A stretch of DNA of 64,000 nt from Aquimarina algiphila (GTDB lineage Bacteria > Bacteroidota > Bacteroidia > Flavobacteriales > Flavobacteriaceae): contig NZ_VLNR01000001.1 of the NCBI RefSeq assembly GCF_007489275.1, positions 1,206-65,205 of the forward strand, given 5' to 3'. Every line of letters begins with the position of its first letter. The first letter of the stretch is position 1. The position numbers were made by a program, and so were the translations under genes. Of this stretch, positions 17,502 to 27,081 are shown one piece after another. The notes beneath the pieces are model-generated. The model was given only the letters and a program-made list of their open reading frames with translations. It did no database searches and was not told where the DNA came from.

Positions 17502-20500
17502 TTATTTATGAATGATAAATCTTTTTGCAATAGTCTTTTGACCTGTATTTACTTCTAAGATATACATTCCTTCAGGTAAATTTGTCACATTAATACTGTC
17601 TTCTGATAACTTATCCCTCATCACAGTTTGACCAATATAATTTACAATTCTAAACGCTACATCTTTCTGATCTATACCTTTTATAAATAGTACACCTTGC
17701 TCTATCGGATTTGGATACAAAAACATATCATTCATTCCTAATTGAGTAAGGTTATTCTCTTTAGAAAGGGTTGACGTACCAATATTTATTGTATAGTCTT
17801 CTACTTCTCCATAGGTAAATGTATCACAAGCTCCTGAAGCTGTACTATATTTCATAGATACTCTCATTCTGGTATTACCCGAAGAAGCAGTATTAGGAAC
17901 ATCAAAATTAAAGGATTGATTAGCACTACTATTTGATGAATTCGAGACTATCTGTTCTGTAGTATCAAAAACACCATCTTGATTATAGTCTATCCAAACA
18001 CTAAAATGTTCTCGATATGCTGTATTAGCAAATCCTGCACTTAATATAATGGTATTGGCTCCATAACCAATTGATCCTACCAAGCTTGTAAAATCTCCAT
18101 AACCTCCATTGGCCACAGTTGAATTTGCAATACCTCCTATTTCAACATAGTCAATATATTCAAAGCTGACATTAGTTCCTGTAGAAGTACAATACGTAAT
18201 TGTGGTTTCTACTGTGGTCACGTTAATAATATCACTTGATGAAGAAGTATTTCCTGCAGCGTCTCTGGCTTTAACTGAAAAAGTATATGCAGTGTTTGGT
18301 GATAAACCTGATACCACATGACTGGTTCCTGTAACCGTAGTAATGAGTGTTGTTCCTTGATATATTTCATATCCGGAAACTCCAATATTATCTGTAGATG
18401 CATTCCAGGAAAGGCTTACAGTAGTTCCTGTAATTGCTCCTGCAGTAAGTGATGTTGGTGTTGAAGGTGACTCAGTATCTGGTGCAGAAGATCGTATCAC
18501 AAGGTTATCTATAGCCATATCACTTCTGAAACTTGATCCTGTAGTTCCTTTAAATTGTAATTTGATAACCGATCCGGCATAAACAGACAAATCAACTGAT
18601 GCTTGATTCCAGGTATTTCCCGCATCTCCACTTTTTGTCCAGATTGAAGTATAATTAACACCATCATCTGTACTTGCTAAAACCTCCATGCTTCCCATAT
18701 TAGATCCATACATATGATATCCAAATTCTAAAGAAACACCCGAAAGTGAAGTCAAATCAATACAAGGACTTGTAAGAAGTGCTATCTTATTATTAGAATT
18801 ACCAGAAGCCTCTGTATACAGATAAAAAGAACCATCTTGTGCTGCAGAAGGACCTGTTGAAGATGAAGGTGTACCTCCAGAATCACGGGTCCAATCAATA
18901 CCATCTCCAGTTTCATTGATCCATACTCCTATACCAGTTTCAAAACTCTCATTATAAGGAAAATTACTTATTCCTGTACAAGGTTGTGCGTCTGTAGTTG
19001 TAAAATTAATTAATGTTCCGTACGGAGAACTGGCTCCGCCTGCACAGTTACTTCTTACTTGCGCTTCATAAGCAGTAGAAAGTGTTAATCCTGTAATATT
19101 AATTGTATTCGTATCAGATGATAAAGTTGTCCAGTTTGTAGTTCCGGTCTCACGATATCTCACATCAAAAGTAGCTCCAGAATTAGCACTCCAACTTAGC
19201 GTAGCTGTTGTGGTTTGAATATTTGAAGCAACTAATCCAGTAGGTGCCACTCCCCCAATTGGTGTTAATTGAACATCTTTAATGACTGTAGCATAATCTG
19301 CTACGGTAACACCAGTTAATGTAACCGATTCATAGCATTCTGCTTCATATAAAATATCATATGTCCCCGCTTTTATTGGTCTATAATAATCTCCTTCTGG
19401 CAGTTCTGTAGGTACCCATGATTCATAACTCTCACGTCCTATTACAGTTACTTTTGCTTCGATAGGCTGGTTAGTAACGGCATCAGTAACCACGCCGTGT
19501 ATCCCATAATTTACCTGTTTTAAAAATGCAATAAGAGCATCTCGATTATAATTCCAAAAATTTACCAACTGACTAGCAGCCGGGGTTTTATTATCTGATA
19601 ACTCAACGGTTACTTCTCTTCCTTTATGATTATAAATCTGATAATCTTGTCTTCCTCCTTGTACTTCATACCAGGCAAAACCATTGGTAATTCCGTTATT
19701 CAAAGCATCAAAATATCCAGCAGGGCTATTAGCTTGACATAAATCTCTATATTCTTCAGAAACATGAATAAAATAATCCTGATCAGGGTGAGCTCCTGCA
19801 TACGTATCCCAAGGATAATTAATCAATTCTATTCCCCCATGAAAATTAGCAGATAATACAAAATGTTTGGATGCGGCAAAATTCATGAAAGCAAGTGTTT
19901 CTATTTGATGTACATTACCATCCGGATTCACTCCATCATCTGGATCAGGATAATTTCTATTTAGATCCACATTATTTGCATTTCCTCTAGTTGCATTTGC
20001 TACAGATGTGTTATTTGGACTATTTCTATAGGTCCCATCTGGATTTGCTAATGGATTAATCCAAACTTCGTTATTATCAAGAAGATCTTTAATTTCTGCA
20101 TGTTTTGGATGACTTGTATCCTTGTATGCATCAAGTAAATAATCAATTAGATTTAGCATCATTGGATATCCAGCAATTTCATCTCCATGCATAGAGGATG
20201 TATACATTACCCTTGGTTCTTGTTCATTAAGATCAACATTATCAGATAATTTTACAAATAATATGGATTTATCTCCTTCTGTTGTGGCTCCAATATTTTC
20301 TACTTTACACATAGAAGGATTATCGGTTGCAAACTCATTCATCATAGTTACATAATCAGCATATGTTGGATATGCTGTAAGCGGATAACTAGTTGCTTTC
20401 ACTGCAAGATCAGAAGTCATTAATCTTTCTCCAACAATATTATCTTCTGTAGTAAGGGTAAAATTTATTTCTTTCTTTAAAAATGAAGAAAACTGATTTT

Positions 20501-20726
20501 TATTGGCCATTACTTTTACAATATTGTTAGCATCATCATAATGTACAATAGATAGTTCTTTGGTAATTGTGCTTAATTCTGCTTTGTTTTTTACTTCAAA
20601 GCTAAAAATTACTTCCCCCTTAATAGTAAGGTATTCGTTGGCGAGTTCTTTGTTACTTTTTTGTGCAACAAGAGAGATGCTCATGGTGCATGACACCAAA
20701 AGCACTAATAAGAATGTGTTTTTCAT
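17502..20726 (-). CDS. Secreted M14 zinc carboxypeptidase with FnIII, GEVEDY and T9SS sorting domains
   Basis: The 1074-residue multidomain protein has a signal peptide (1-22) and a propeptide. The M14 domain (about 115-400) shows zinc ligands H180 and E183 in 'SMHGDEIAG', the substrate-binding 'DLNRNYPDP', and the catalytic Glu in 'VTVELSDN'. Then follow a carboxypeptidase regulatory-like domain (about 408-490), a FnIII domain (about 498-580), a MAM-like beta domain (about 590-745), a second FnIII (about 755-840), a GEVEDY domain, and a type IX secretion sorting domain (about 1000-1074, 'YPNPIEQGVL'). It is secreted through the outer membrane to digest proteins or peptides outside the cell. 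Confidence 0.92.
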   Translation of the reverse strand: MKNTFLLVLLVSCTMSISLVAQKSNKELANEYLTIKGEVIFSFEVKNKAELSTITKELSIVHYDDANNIVKVMANKNQFSSFLKKEINFTLTTEDNIVGERLMTSDLAVKATSYPLTAYPTYADYVTMMNEFATDNPSMCKVENIGATTEGDKSILFVKLSDNVDLNEQEPRVMYTSSMHGDEIAGYPMMLNLIDYLLDAYKDTSHPKHAEIKDLLDNNEVWINPLANPDGTYRNSPNNTSVANATRGNANNVDLNRNYPDPDDGVNPDGNVHQIETLAFMNFAASKHFVLSANFHGGIELINYPWDTYAGAHPDQDYFIHVSEEYRDLCQANSPAGYFDALNNGITNGFAWYEVQGGRQDYQIYNHKGREVTVELSDNKTPAASQLVNFWNYNRDALIAFLKQVNYGIHGVVTDAVTNQPIEAKVTVIGRESYESWVPTELPEGDYYRPIKAGTYDILYEAECYESVTLTGVTVADYATVIKDVQLTPIGGVAPTGLVASNIQTTTATLSWSANSGATFDVRYRETGTTNWTTLSSDTNTINITGLTLSTAYEAQVRSNCAGGASSPYGTLINFTTTDAQPCTGISNFPYNESFETGIGVWINETGDGIDWTRDSGGTPSSSTGPSAAQDGSFYLYTEASGNSNNKIALLTSPCIDLTSLSGVSLEFGYHMYGSNMGSMEVLASTDDGVNYTSIWTKSGDAGNTWNQASVDLSVYAGSVIKLQFKGTTGSSFRSDMAIDNLVIRSSAPDTESPSTPTSLTAGAITGTTVSLSWNASTDNIGVSGYEIYQGTTLITTVTGTSHVVSGLSPNTAYTFSVKARDAAGNTSSSSDIINVTTVETTITYCTSTGTNVSFEYIDYVEIGGIANSTVANGGYGDFTSLVGSIGYGANTIILSAGFANTAYREHFSVWIDYNQDGVFDTTEQIVSNSSNSSANQSFNFDVPNTASSGNTRMRVSMKYSTASGACDTFTYGEVEDYTINIGTSTLSKENNLTQLGMNDMFLYPNPIEQGVLFIKGIDQKDVAFRIVNYIGQTVMRDKLSEDSINVTNLPEGMYILEVNTGQKTIAKRFIIHK

Positions 20727-20914
20727 CGGTTTTAAGAGTGATTTAAATTGAGTTAATTATTGATTTAATAAAATGCGTAATAAATTGGTAATCTAAAGAT
20801 ACTATAAATTCAATAACAATTCAATAGAAACACCGATATCAAAGGAGTAATCACTCTTAAAACCAGCATTTTAGGATGTATTTATATTCTTTTTCTTTAT
20901 TAAAACAACTGGAC

Positions 20915-21685
20915 CTATCTAATATGGCTTCCTGCATTCATATCAATGGTTGCACCTGTGGCATGATCCATTAACCCCGAACACATCAATCCAATCAATG
21001 GGGTTAGATCTTTTGGTTTTGTAAGTTCATTAAGTGCAATTTCATTCAGAACCTTTTGTTCACCATGATTTGCAATAAAGTTTTCAGCCATTTGTGTACG
21101 TGTAAATCCGGGAGCAATAATAAAGGATTTAATGTTTTGTTTCCCAAAAGATCGAGCAATACTTCTGGCTAAGGAAACCATTCCTCCTTTGGAGGCTGCA
21201 TATGCTAAGTATTCTTCTGTTTCTCCTCTAAATACTGCTCTACTTGCTATATATATAAATCTTCCTTCTCCATTTTTAATGAAGTGATCTATGCCTAATT
21301 TAGTAAGCAGCCCTACAGAGTTTAGATTAACATCCATAGTTTTTTTCCAGACCGAAAACCAATCCTTAGCATTCTTTTGAATAGAATGAGGTAGAAACAC
21401 TGCCGCATTTAGTATAATAACATCAATTTTTCCAAATTCATGGCAAACATCATCAAAAAGTTTATAGATATCTTCTTCTATAGAAATATCAGCTCCAAAA
21501 GTTTTTGATCCTGTATGAGGATATAAGCTAACCAGCGTTTCGGCAGCTTTTTTATTCGTATTGAAATGTACAGCCACTCTTGCTCCCATTTTCATTAAAA
21601 ACTCAGCTCCTTCTTTTCCTATTCCATTAGAAGCTCCGGTAACTAGAATAGTTTTTCCTTTCAAATCAATGTCTATCATTATCAT
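20915..21685 (-). CDS. Short-chain dehydrogenase/reductase
   Basis: The 256-residue Rossmann protein shows the NAD(P) motif 'TGASNGIGKEG', 'NAAV', catalytic Ser in 'YIASRA', and the catalytic pair in 'YAASKGG' (Tyr-x3-Lys). It is thus a complete classical SDR, cytoplasmic. The substrate is unknown. ATG 21679 (M3) is an alternative start. It is divergent from the aldehyde dehydrogenase operon, across a 281-base gap, and may belong to the same alcohol/aldehyde metabolism. Confidence 0.88.
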   Translation of the reverse strand: MIMIDIDLKGKTILVTGASNGIGKEGAEFLMKMGARVAVHFNTNKKAAETLVSLYPHTGSKTFGADISIEEDIYKLFDDVCHEFGKIDVIILNAAVFLPHSIQKNAKDWFSVWKKTMDVNLNSVGLLTKLGIDHFIKNGEGRFIYIASRAVFRGETEEYLAYAASKGGMVSLARSIARSFGKQNIKSFIIAPGFTRTQMAENFIANHGEQKVLNEIALNELTKPKDLTPLIGLMCSGLMDHATGATIDMNAGSHIR

Positions 21686-21966
21686 ATATGCTTTAGCTTG
21701 AATATAAAAATAAGGTAATTGTATAAAATTATTATAAAAGAGTAGTGTAATAATGTATCAACTAAAGGCAATAAAACACCTGTAAGTTTTACGTTCTGTT
21801 ACTTAGTAATTCTTTTAAAAATATACAACAAAATATTAACGACAACTCGTTAAGCAGATTAATAAAAATACCGTATATTTAAGGATAGACCTCTTCTTGT
21901 CAACAAGTTACACCTTTAGACAAAATACACACATTTTTATTACTTAAAAACCTTAATTCTTAAATT

Positions 21967-23490
21967 ATGAGTATCTCACAAGCATCTCCTAAAAGTAAAA
22001 TGGAAAAACCCAACTTTAAAAGTCAATATGAAAATTATATTGGCGGAAAATGGGTAGCACCCGTAAAAGGGCAATATTTTGACAACATCTCTCCCGTTGA
22101 TGGAACTAGTTTTACAAAAATAGCTCGTTCTACCAGTGAAGATATTGAACTGGCAATTGATGCTGCATGGTCTGCAGCTCCAGAATGGAATAACTCTTCA
22201 GTAACCTATCGTAGTAATTGTTTATTAAAAATTGCGTCAATATTAGAAGAAAATCTTGAAGTATTAGCTCGTGCAGAAACCTGGGATAATGGAAAAGCAA
22301 TACGAGAAACATTGGCAGCTGATTTACCTTTGGCAATAGATCATTTTAGGTATTTTGCTGGTGTAATTCGTGCAGAAGAAGGTTCTGTAAGTGAATTAGA
22401 TTCAAGTACAGTAAGTCTAAATGTTCAGGAACCTCTGGGAGTTGTTGGTCAGATAATACCGTGGAATTTTCCAATATTAATGGCAACATGGAAAGTTGCC
22501 CCTGCTTTGGCAGCAGGGAATTGTATTGTTCTTAAACCTGCAGAGCAAACTCCGGTTGGTATTATGCTTTTAATGGAACTAATTGAAGGTGTGTTGCCTG
22601 ATGGCGTACTTAATGTAGTTAATGGATTTGGAGCTGAAGCTGGTAAACCTTTAGCGTCAAGCCCTCGTATAAATAAAGTAGCATTTACGGGTGAAACCAC
22701 AACTGGACAACTAATAATGCAGTATGCTTCTAAAAACATTACTCCTGTTACTTTAGAACTTGGAGGAAAATCACCAAATATCTTTTTTGAAAGTATTATG
22801 GATGCTGATGATGATTTCTTTGATAAGGCGATTGAAGGTGCGGTTATGTTTGCCCTTAATCAAGGAGAGGTATGCACATGTCCATCCAGAATTCTAATAC
22901 AGGAAAATATATATGACAAGTTTATAGAACGAGTAATAGAACGTACAGAAGCTATTAAACTAGGACATCCACTAGATCCTCAAACTATGATGGGGGCACA
23001 AGCGTCTAATGATCAATTTGAAAAAGTCCTTAATTATATAAATATTGGAAAAGACGAAGGTTGTGAAGTATTGACGGGTGGAGAATCTGCTTATATTGAA
23101 GGGCTGGAACATGGATATTATGTAAAACCTACATTACTAAAAGGTAATAATAAAATGCGTGTATTCCAGGAAGAGATTTTTGGTCCTGTAGCATGTGTAA
23201 CTACGTTCAAAAATGAAGCAGAAGCAATTGAAATTGCAAATGATACACTCTATGGATTAGGTGCTGGAGTTTGGACAAGAGATACACATCAGGCTTATCA
23301 AATTTCTAGAGCTGTAAAAGCCGGACGTGTTTGGGTGAATTGCTACCATACATATCCTGCACATGCTCCTTTTGGAGGATATAAGAAATCTGGTATTGGA
23401 CGAGAAAACCATAAAATGATGCTTAATCATTATCGTCAAACCAAAAATATGTTGATCTCTTATGATAAAAAAGCGATGGGCTTTTTCTAA
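21967..23490 (+). CDS. NAD-dependent aldehyde dehydrogenase
   Basis: The 507-residue enzyme has the usual family length. Visible motifs are '[10 protein letters not shown]' (cofactor), 'FTGETTTGQ', catalytic Glu in 'LELGGKSPN', and catalytic Cys in '[11 protein letters not shown]'. It belongs to the ExaC/AldB-like group that oxidises acetaldehyde or similar aldehydes to acids. The next gene, 12 bases downstream, encodes a DUF779 protein, a partner often found beside this enzyme type. The divergent SDR may supply or share the substrate. Confidence 0.93.
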   Translation: MSISQASPKSKMEKPNFKSQYENYIGGKWVAPVKGQYFDNISPVDGTSFTKIARSTSEDIELAIDAAWSAAPEWNNSSVTYRSNCLLKIASILEENLEVLARAETWDNGKAIRETLAADLPLAIDHFRYFAGVIRAEEGSVSELDSSTVSLNVQEPLGVVGQIIPWNFPILMATWKVAPALAAGNCIVLKPAEQTPVGIMLLMELIEGVLPDGVLNVVNGFGAEAGKPLASSPRINKVAFTGETTTGQLIMQYASKNITPVTLELGGKSPNIFFESIMDADDDFFDKAIEGAVMFALNQGEVCTCPSRILIQENIYDKFIERVIERTEAIKLGHPLDPQTMMGAQASNDQFEKVLNYINIGKDEGCEVLTGGESAYIEGLEHGYYVKPTLLKGNNKMRVFQEEIFGPVACVTTFKNEAEAIEIANDTLYGLGAGVWTRDTHQAYQISRAVKAGRVWVNCYHTYPAHAPFGGYKKSGIGRENHKMMLNHYRQTKNMLISYDKKAMGFF

Positions 23491-23501
23491 AATTAGATAA
23501 T

Positions 23502-23870
23502 ATGATTTTACGTGTTAAGATTACCGATGCAGCAAAAGCTGTAATCGACACCCTTAGTACAGAACATGGAGAGTTAATGTTCCATCAGAGCGGAGGATGC
23601 TGTGATGGATCATCTCCTATGTTTTTCCCTAAGGGCGAATTAATGATTAATGAAACCGATGTATTACTTGGAGTAATTCATGGGTGTGATTTTTATATGT
23701 CTAGCGATCAATTTGAATACTGGAAACATACGCAACTTACAATAGATGTTATACCTGGCAGAGGAGCTAGCTTTTCTCTTGAAATTCCTATGGGAATAAG
23801 ATTCGTAACAAAATCCCGAATCTTCACAGAAACTGAAATAAAAAAATTAGAGCCAGTTTTAACAGGATGA
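23502..23870 (+). CDS. DUF779 family protein
   Basis: The 122-residue protein contains the conserved 'HQSGGCCDGSSPM' Cys pair and 'DFYMSSDQFEYWKHT'; these match DUF779, whose genes usually follow an aldehyde dehydrogenase of this kind. Its function is not known; the Cys pair and His suggest metal binding or redox help. It follows the dehydrogenase gene by 12 bases. Its last 12 bases overlap the end of the convergent FKBP-YceI gene. Confidence 0.88.
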   Translation: MILRVKITDAAKAVIDTLSTEHGELMFHQSGGCCDGSSPMFFPKGELMINETDVLLGVIHGCDFYMSSDQFEYWKHTQLTIDVIPGRGASFSLEIPMGIRFVTKSRIFTETEIKKLEPVLTG

Positions 23871-24857
23871 CTTACCTGTTTCTGAATATAAAACCACATC
23901 GAATTCTATATCATCTGATATCATTTGATCAGTGAGGTGAATATGAAACCTTCCTGATGCATGGTTTATATCCCATCTGGTACGATTTATACTAAATTTA
24001 GATTTCAATATAGTTTGATTATTCTTATTTTCAATTTCTGCAATAAAATTAACTGGTTGCTTAATACCTTTTATGGTTAAGTTCGCTGTAATGTTAACTT
24101 TTGAACTAGTAATATATTCAATACCAATGATTTTTAATTTTGATATTGGATAAACATGTACTTCAAAAAAATCAGAATTTTTTAAGTGATCCACCAACAT
24201 CTCGTTGTACTTACCATCAGTATTCACAATTGAATTCATATCAATGTAAAATTCTCCTCCAATGATTCTGTTATTTTCTGTGTAAAATTCTCCTTCTTTC
24301 AATTTTATTGTACCAAAATGATCTCCTGTTTTCAAAGCATAAAAGCCTCTCCAATTAATTGTACTGGCAACTGTATCAATAAAAACTTTGTTTTCTGCGA
24401 CAAACTTATTTTTTTGTACGATATCTATTAATTCTACCTCATATACTAATGTTGAATCCGGATGAGGAAAAGTTATATTCCCCATTCTCTTACTGAGTTC
24501 TGGTGGAACAATTAATTTTCTAACCTCTCCTACTTTCATCCCCAATACTCCTTCATCAAGCCCCTTAATAACCTGATTACCTCCTACCAAAATTTTAATT
24601 GGGTTTGGCAAATTTCTAGAAGAAAAAACCAAAGAACCATTTATATATTTTGTAGTTTCATGAATATGTATTTCCTGTCCTTTTTGTACGACTCCTCCAC
24701 TACCTTCTTTTAGAATTTTATATTGTAAACCAGAAGATGTTGTAATCATTCTTTTATTATCATCTGTATTATTGCCACATGATGTTACTATGACTAATAA
24801 ACTTATCATAAGTAGTGCTATAAAATTCTTTATGTATTTTTTATGGGTTACTTTCAT
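23859..24857 (-). CDS. Lipoprotein fusing FKBP-type prolyl isomerase and YceI-like domain
   Basis: The 332-residue protein has a lipoprotein signal with lipid-attachment C27 ('VIVTSCGNN'). Residues about 40-150 are an FKBP domain ('QVIKGLDEGVLGMKVGEVRKL' without the last residues, then 'FPHPDSTLVYEVELIDI'). Residues about 155-332 match the YceI lipid-binding fold ('STINWRGFY', 'VNITANLTIKGIKQPVNF', 'RTRWDINHASGRF'). Both halves look intact. It would act at the periplasmic face, combining folding help with binding of a hydrophobic molecule. The combination is unusual to me. It faces a divergent winged-helix membrane regulator at 24972. Confidence 0.85.
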   Translation of the reverse strand: MKVTHKKYIKNFIALLMISLLVIVTSCGNNTDDNKRMITTSSGLQYKILKEGSGGVVQKGQEIHIHETTKYINGSLVFSSRNLPNPIKILVGGNQVIKGLDEGVLGMKVGEVRKLIVPPELSKRMGNITFPHPDSTLVYEVELIDIVQKNKFVAENKVFIDTVASTINWRGFYALKTGDHFGTIKLKEGEFYTENNRIIGGEFYIDMNSIVNTDGKYNEMLVDHLKNSDFFEVHVYPISKLKIIGIEYITSSKVNITANLTIKGIKQPVNFIAEIENKNNQTILKSKFSINRTRWDINHASGRFHIHLTDQMISDDIEFDVVLYSETGKSSC

Positions 24858-24971
24858 TTTTATGTTATTTTGTTTGAAGTTATTAATGAAAGTTAAATAT
24901 AGAATTGGAGCTACCTTAAGCTTTTAAAAGGATTGTAAAAAAGTGTAACTTAAATGTAAAATTGATACTAA

Positions 24972-25856
24972 TTGAAGTTTTTTAGCTATAATATCAAACA
25001 AAATCATAGAAAATTATTTGGGTTATTATTCATAATTTTTGGATCGTTAATTTTATCTGGTTTTTATCAAAAAGAAAACCCTTCTTATTTTTCTGAAAGA
25101 GTCAAAATTGCTTTGCGAGATATTGGTAATACATTATTACTTGCTGAGAATGATTCTACTTCTCTTATATTACCTGTAAAAGAGGTTAAGGATTATGAAT
25201 ATATTGTTTCTTTTCAAAACGAATTATATATCGAACCTGATGTTTTAGTTCATTCTATCAAATCCACTTTTAGTGCTTCTAACTTACCAGAAGATTATAT
25301 AATTGAGGTAATTGATTGTAGTATCAAAGAGGTTGCTTATAGCTATCAAATTATGGGGCCAAAGGAAAATGATATTATTCCATGTTCTGGAAGAACACTA
25401 CCTTCTAGTTGTTATAAAATACGGGTCCTTTTTTTAATAAAAGAATCCGCATCTGGTTCTAAAATATATCCAATTTCTGCTTTAGTACTTCTTTTGGTAT
25501 CACTTTCAACAGGATTTATATTTTTTAGAAAAAAGAAGAATAATTCCATAAATGCTACAACCGGCATAGAATTAGGGAAATTTAAATTCTATTATGAACT
25601 ACAGTTATTAAAAATAGAAAAAAGCCAAATAAACTTAACTTCTAAAGAGTCTGAAATTTTAAAGATCTTTAGCCAAAATCCTAATCAACTTATTAAAAGA
25701 GAACGATTGATTAAAGAAGTCTGGGAAGATCATGGGATAGTTGTTGGCCGTAGTCTGGATATGTTTATTTCTAAACTAAGAAAAAAACTAAATACAGATC
25801 CGTCTGTAAAAATAATCAATGTTCATGGGGTCGGATATAAAATTGAAATCTCATAA
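24972..25856 (+). CDS. Membrane-anchored winged-helix regulator (reverse-ToxR layout)
   Basis: The gene starts with TTG (24972); there is an in-frame stop just before it and no ATG before residue 127, so TTG is forced. The 294-residue protein has a membrane helix (about 14-31), a periplasmic domain (32-155), a second helix (about 162-183) and a C-terminal OmpR-type winged helix (about 200-294, 'LTSKESEILKIFSQNP', 'VGRSLDMFISKLRKKL', 'INVHGVGYKIEI'). ToxR has its DNA-binding domain at the N-terminus; here it is at the C-terminus. It is divergent from the FKBP-YceI gene, a candidate target. Confidence 0.8.
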   Translation: MKFFSYNIKQNHRKLFGLLFIIFGSLILSGFYQKENPSYFSERVKIALRDIGNTLLLAENDSTSLILPVKEVKDYEYIVSFQNELYIEPDVLVHSIKSTFSASNLPEDYIIEVIDCSIKEVAYSYQIMGPKENDIIPCSGRTLPSSCYKIRVLFLIKESASGSKIYPISALVLLLVSLSTGFIFFRKKKNNSINATTGIELGKFKFYYELQLLKIEKSQINLTSKESEILKIFSQNPNQLIKRERLIKEVWEDHGIVVGRSLDMFISKLRKKLNTDPSVKIINVHGVGYKIEIS

Positions 25857-25863
25857 TCTTCAT

Positions 25864-26517
25864 TTAACGCACTATCCCGACTAGTATCCACATTTTTTTA
25901 TTCGATTCATTTTTCCAATTCCCAAAATCTTTAATTTCTTTAGAAATTGAAAAACCAGCCTTTTCTAATTCAGATTTTACAAATCTTAAAGATATTGTAT
26001 GTTCATCCGTTTGTTCTTCTCTGGATTTATTACGAACATGGCTTTTAAATTTTTCCAAAATCATAATACGTCCATCTGGTTTAAGTGATGTTTTAATATG
26101 ATCTAGCACCTTCATATAATCATCGATTTCATGATAGGTATCCATAACAATAACTACATCCAATGATTGTTTAGGTAATTTTGGATTATCATAATCACCC
26201 AATATTGTTTTTACATTAGTAATTTTTCTTTCCTCCAGATGTTTGTCCAATTGTTCTAATCGATCTTTTCTGACATCTACAGCATAAACTTTACCCGCTT
26301 TATTAACTTGTTTAGACAAGTGAATGGTAAGATATCCTTCATGAGAACCAATATCTGCTACGACACTTCCTGTTGTTACTCCTGTTAATTTTAATAATTC
26401 TGGTACGTTCATCCACGTATCTCTCTCTTCCCAATCTTTTTGTTTATACTGAGCAGAACATAGGTCCATTCCCAAAACTAAAATTGAAAATATCAAAAAT
26501 CGCATAGATCGTTTCAT
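25864..26517 (-). CDS. Class I SAM methyltransferase with signal peptide
   Basis: The frame extends to a GTG at 26526, but ATG 26517 begins a plain signal peptide (MKRSMRFLIFSILVLGM, cut near CSAQ), giving 217 residues. The rest is a class I methyltransferase: SAM motif 'VVADIGSHEGYLT', acidic loop 'VYAVDVRKDRLEQ', 'ILGDYDNPKLP' and 'VVIVMDTYHEIDD'. An exported SAM-dependent enzyme is odd because SAM is cytoplasmic. It may have been adapted to another role. It is downstream of the cupin and desaturase genes on the same strand, with a 143-base gap. Confidence 0.75.
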   Translation of the reverse strand: MKRSMRFLIFSILVLGMDLCSAQYKQKDWEERDTWMNVPELLKLTGVTTGSVVADIGSHEGYLTIHLSKQVNKAGKVYAVDVRKDRLEQLDKHLEERKITNVKTILGDYDNPKLPKQSLDVVIVMDTYHEIDDYMKVLDHIKTSLKPDGRIMILEKFKSHVRNKSREEQTDEHTISLRFVKSELEKAGFSISKEIKDFGNWKNESNKKMWILVGIVR

Positions 26518-26660
26518 AATCATCACTTTTACAGTATTTAAGTATTCAAAATACCTCTAAATAACGTTGAAACTATCTATTTTATGAAAAGTTTGTGTTT
26601 TAGAAGAAAAATATGATCAGGAATATTTTACTTAAGGTTATTATGATATGATGTCTCTAT

Positions 26661-27059
26661 TTACTCTATAAAGACCCTGTCTTTTCCCTTGAATTCTGGA
26701 GTTTGAATTGAAATAACTTTCAAAGGGGTTTCAGAAATCACCTTAACCGCATGAATTGTCTTTTCTGGTATAGTTATCCAATCTCCAGCCTGCACAACAA
26801 TTTCTTCCTTATTTAACCAGACATTAGCCTTCCCTTCAAGTATAAAAACTTGTTCGGTATGTTTCAAATGTTGATGTGGTTTTACTTCGTTTTTAATCCA
26901 TATGACAAAGGTAGAAGTATGAGGATCAGTAAATATTTTTTTAACCAATACATTTTCAAACTCTTTGTCTGGTTTAATATCGTATGCCGAAAATTTACCC
27001 TGAGACCAAAGTATGGTGGTTGAAATTAAAAAAAAGAATATCACGCATAACTCTTTCAT
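26661..27059 (-). CDS. Exported cupin-domain protein
   Basis: The TTG at 27080 was passed over for ATG 27059, which begins a signal peptide (MKELCVIFFFLISTTILWSQ); the product is 132 residues. The cupin barrel carries metal-ligand motif 1 'KPHQHLKHTEQVFILEG' and motif 2 'WITIPEKTIHAVK', so the metal site (His, His, Glu, His) looks complete. It follows the sterol-desaturase-like gene by 22 bases and is likely co-transcribed. The substrate is unknown. Confidence 0.8.
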   Translation of the reverse strand: MKELCVIFFFLISTTILWSQGKFSAYDIKPDKEFENVLVKKIFTDPHTSTFVIWIKNEVKPHQHLKHTEQVFILEGKANVWLNKEEIVVQAGDWITIPEKTIHAVKVISETPLKVISIQTPEFKGKDRVFIE

Positions 27060-27081
27060 AAATAGTAAATTGAAAACCAAA

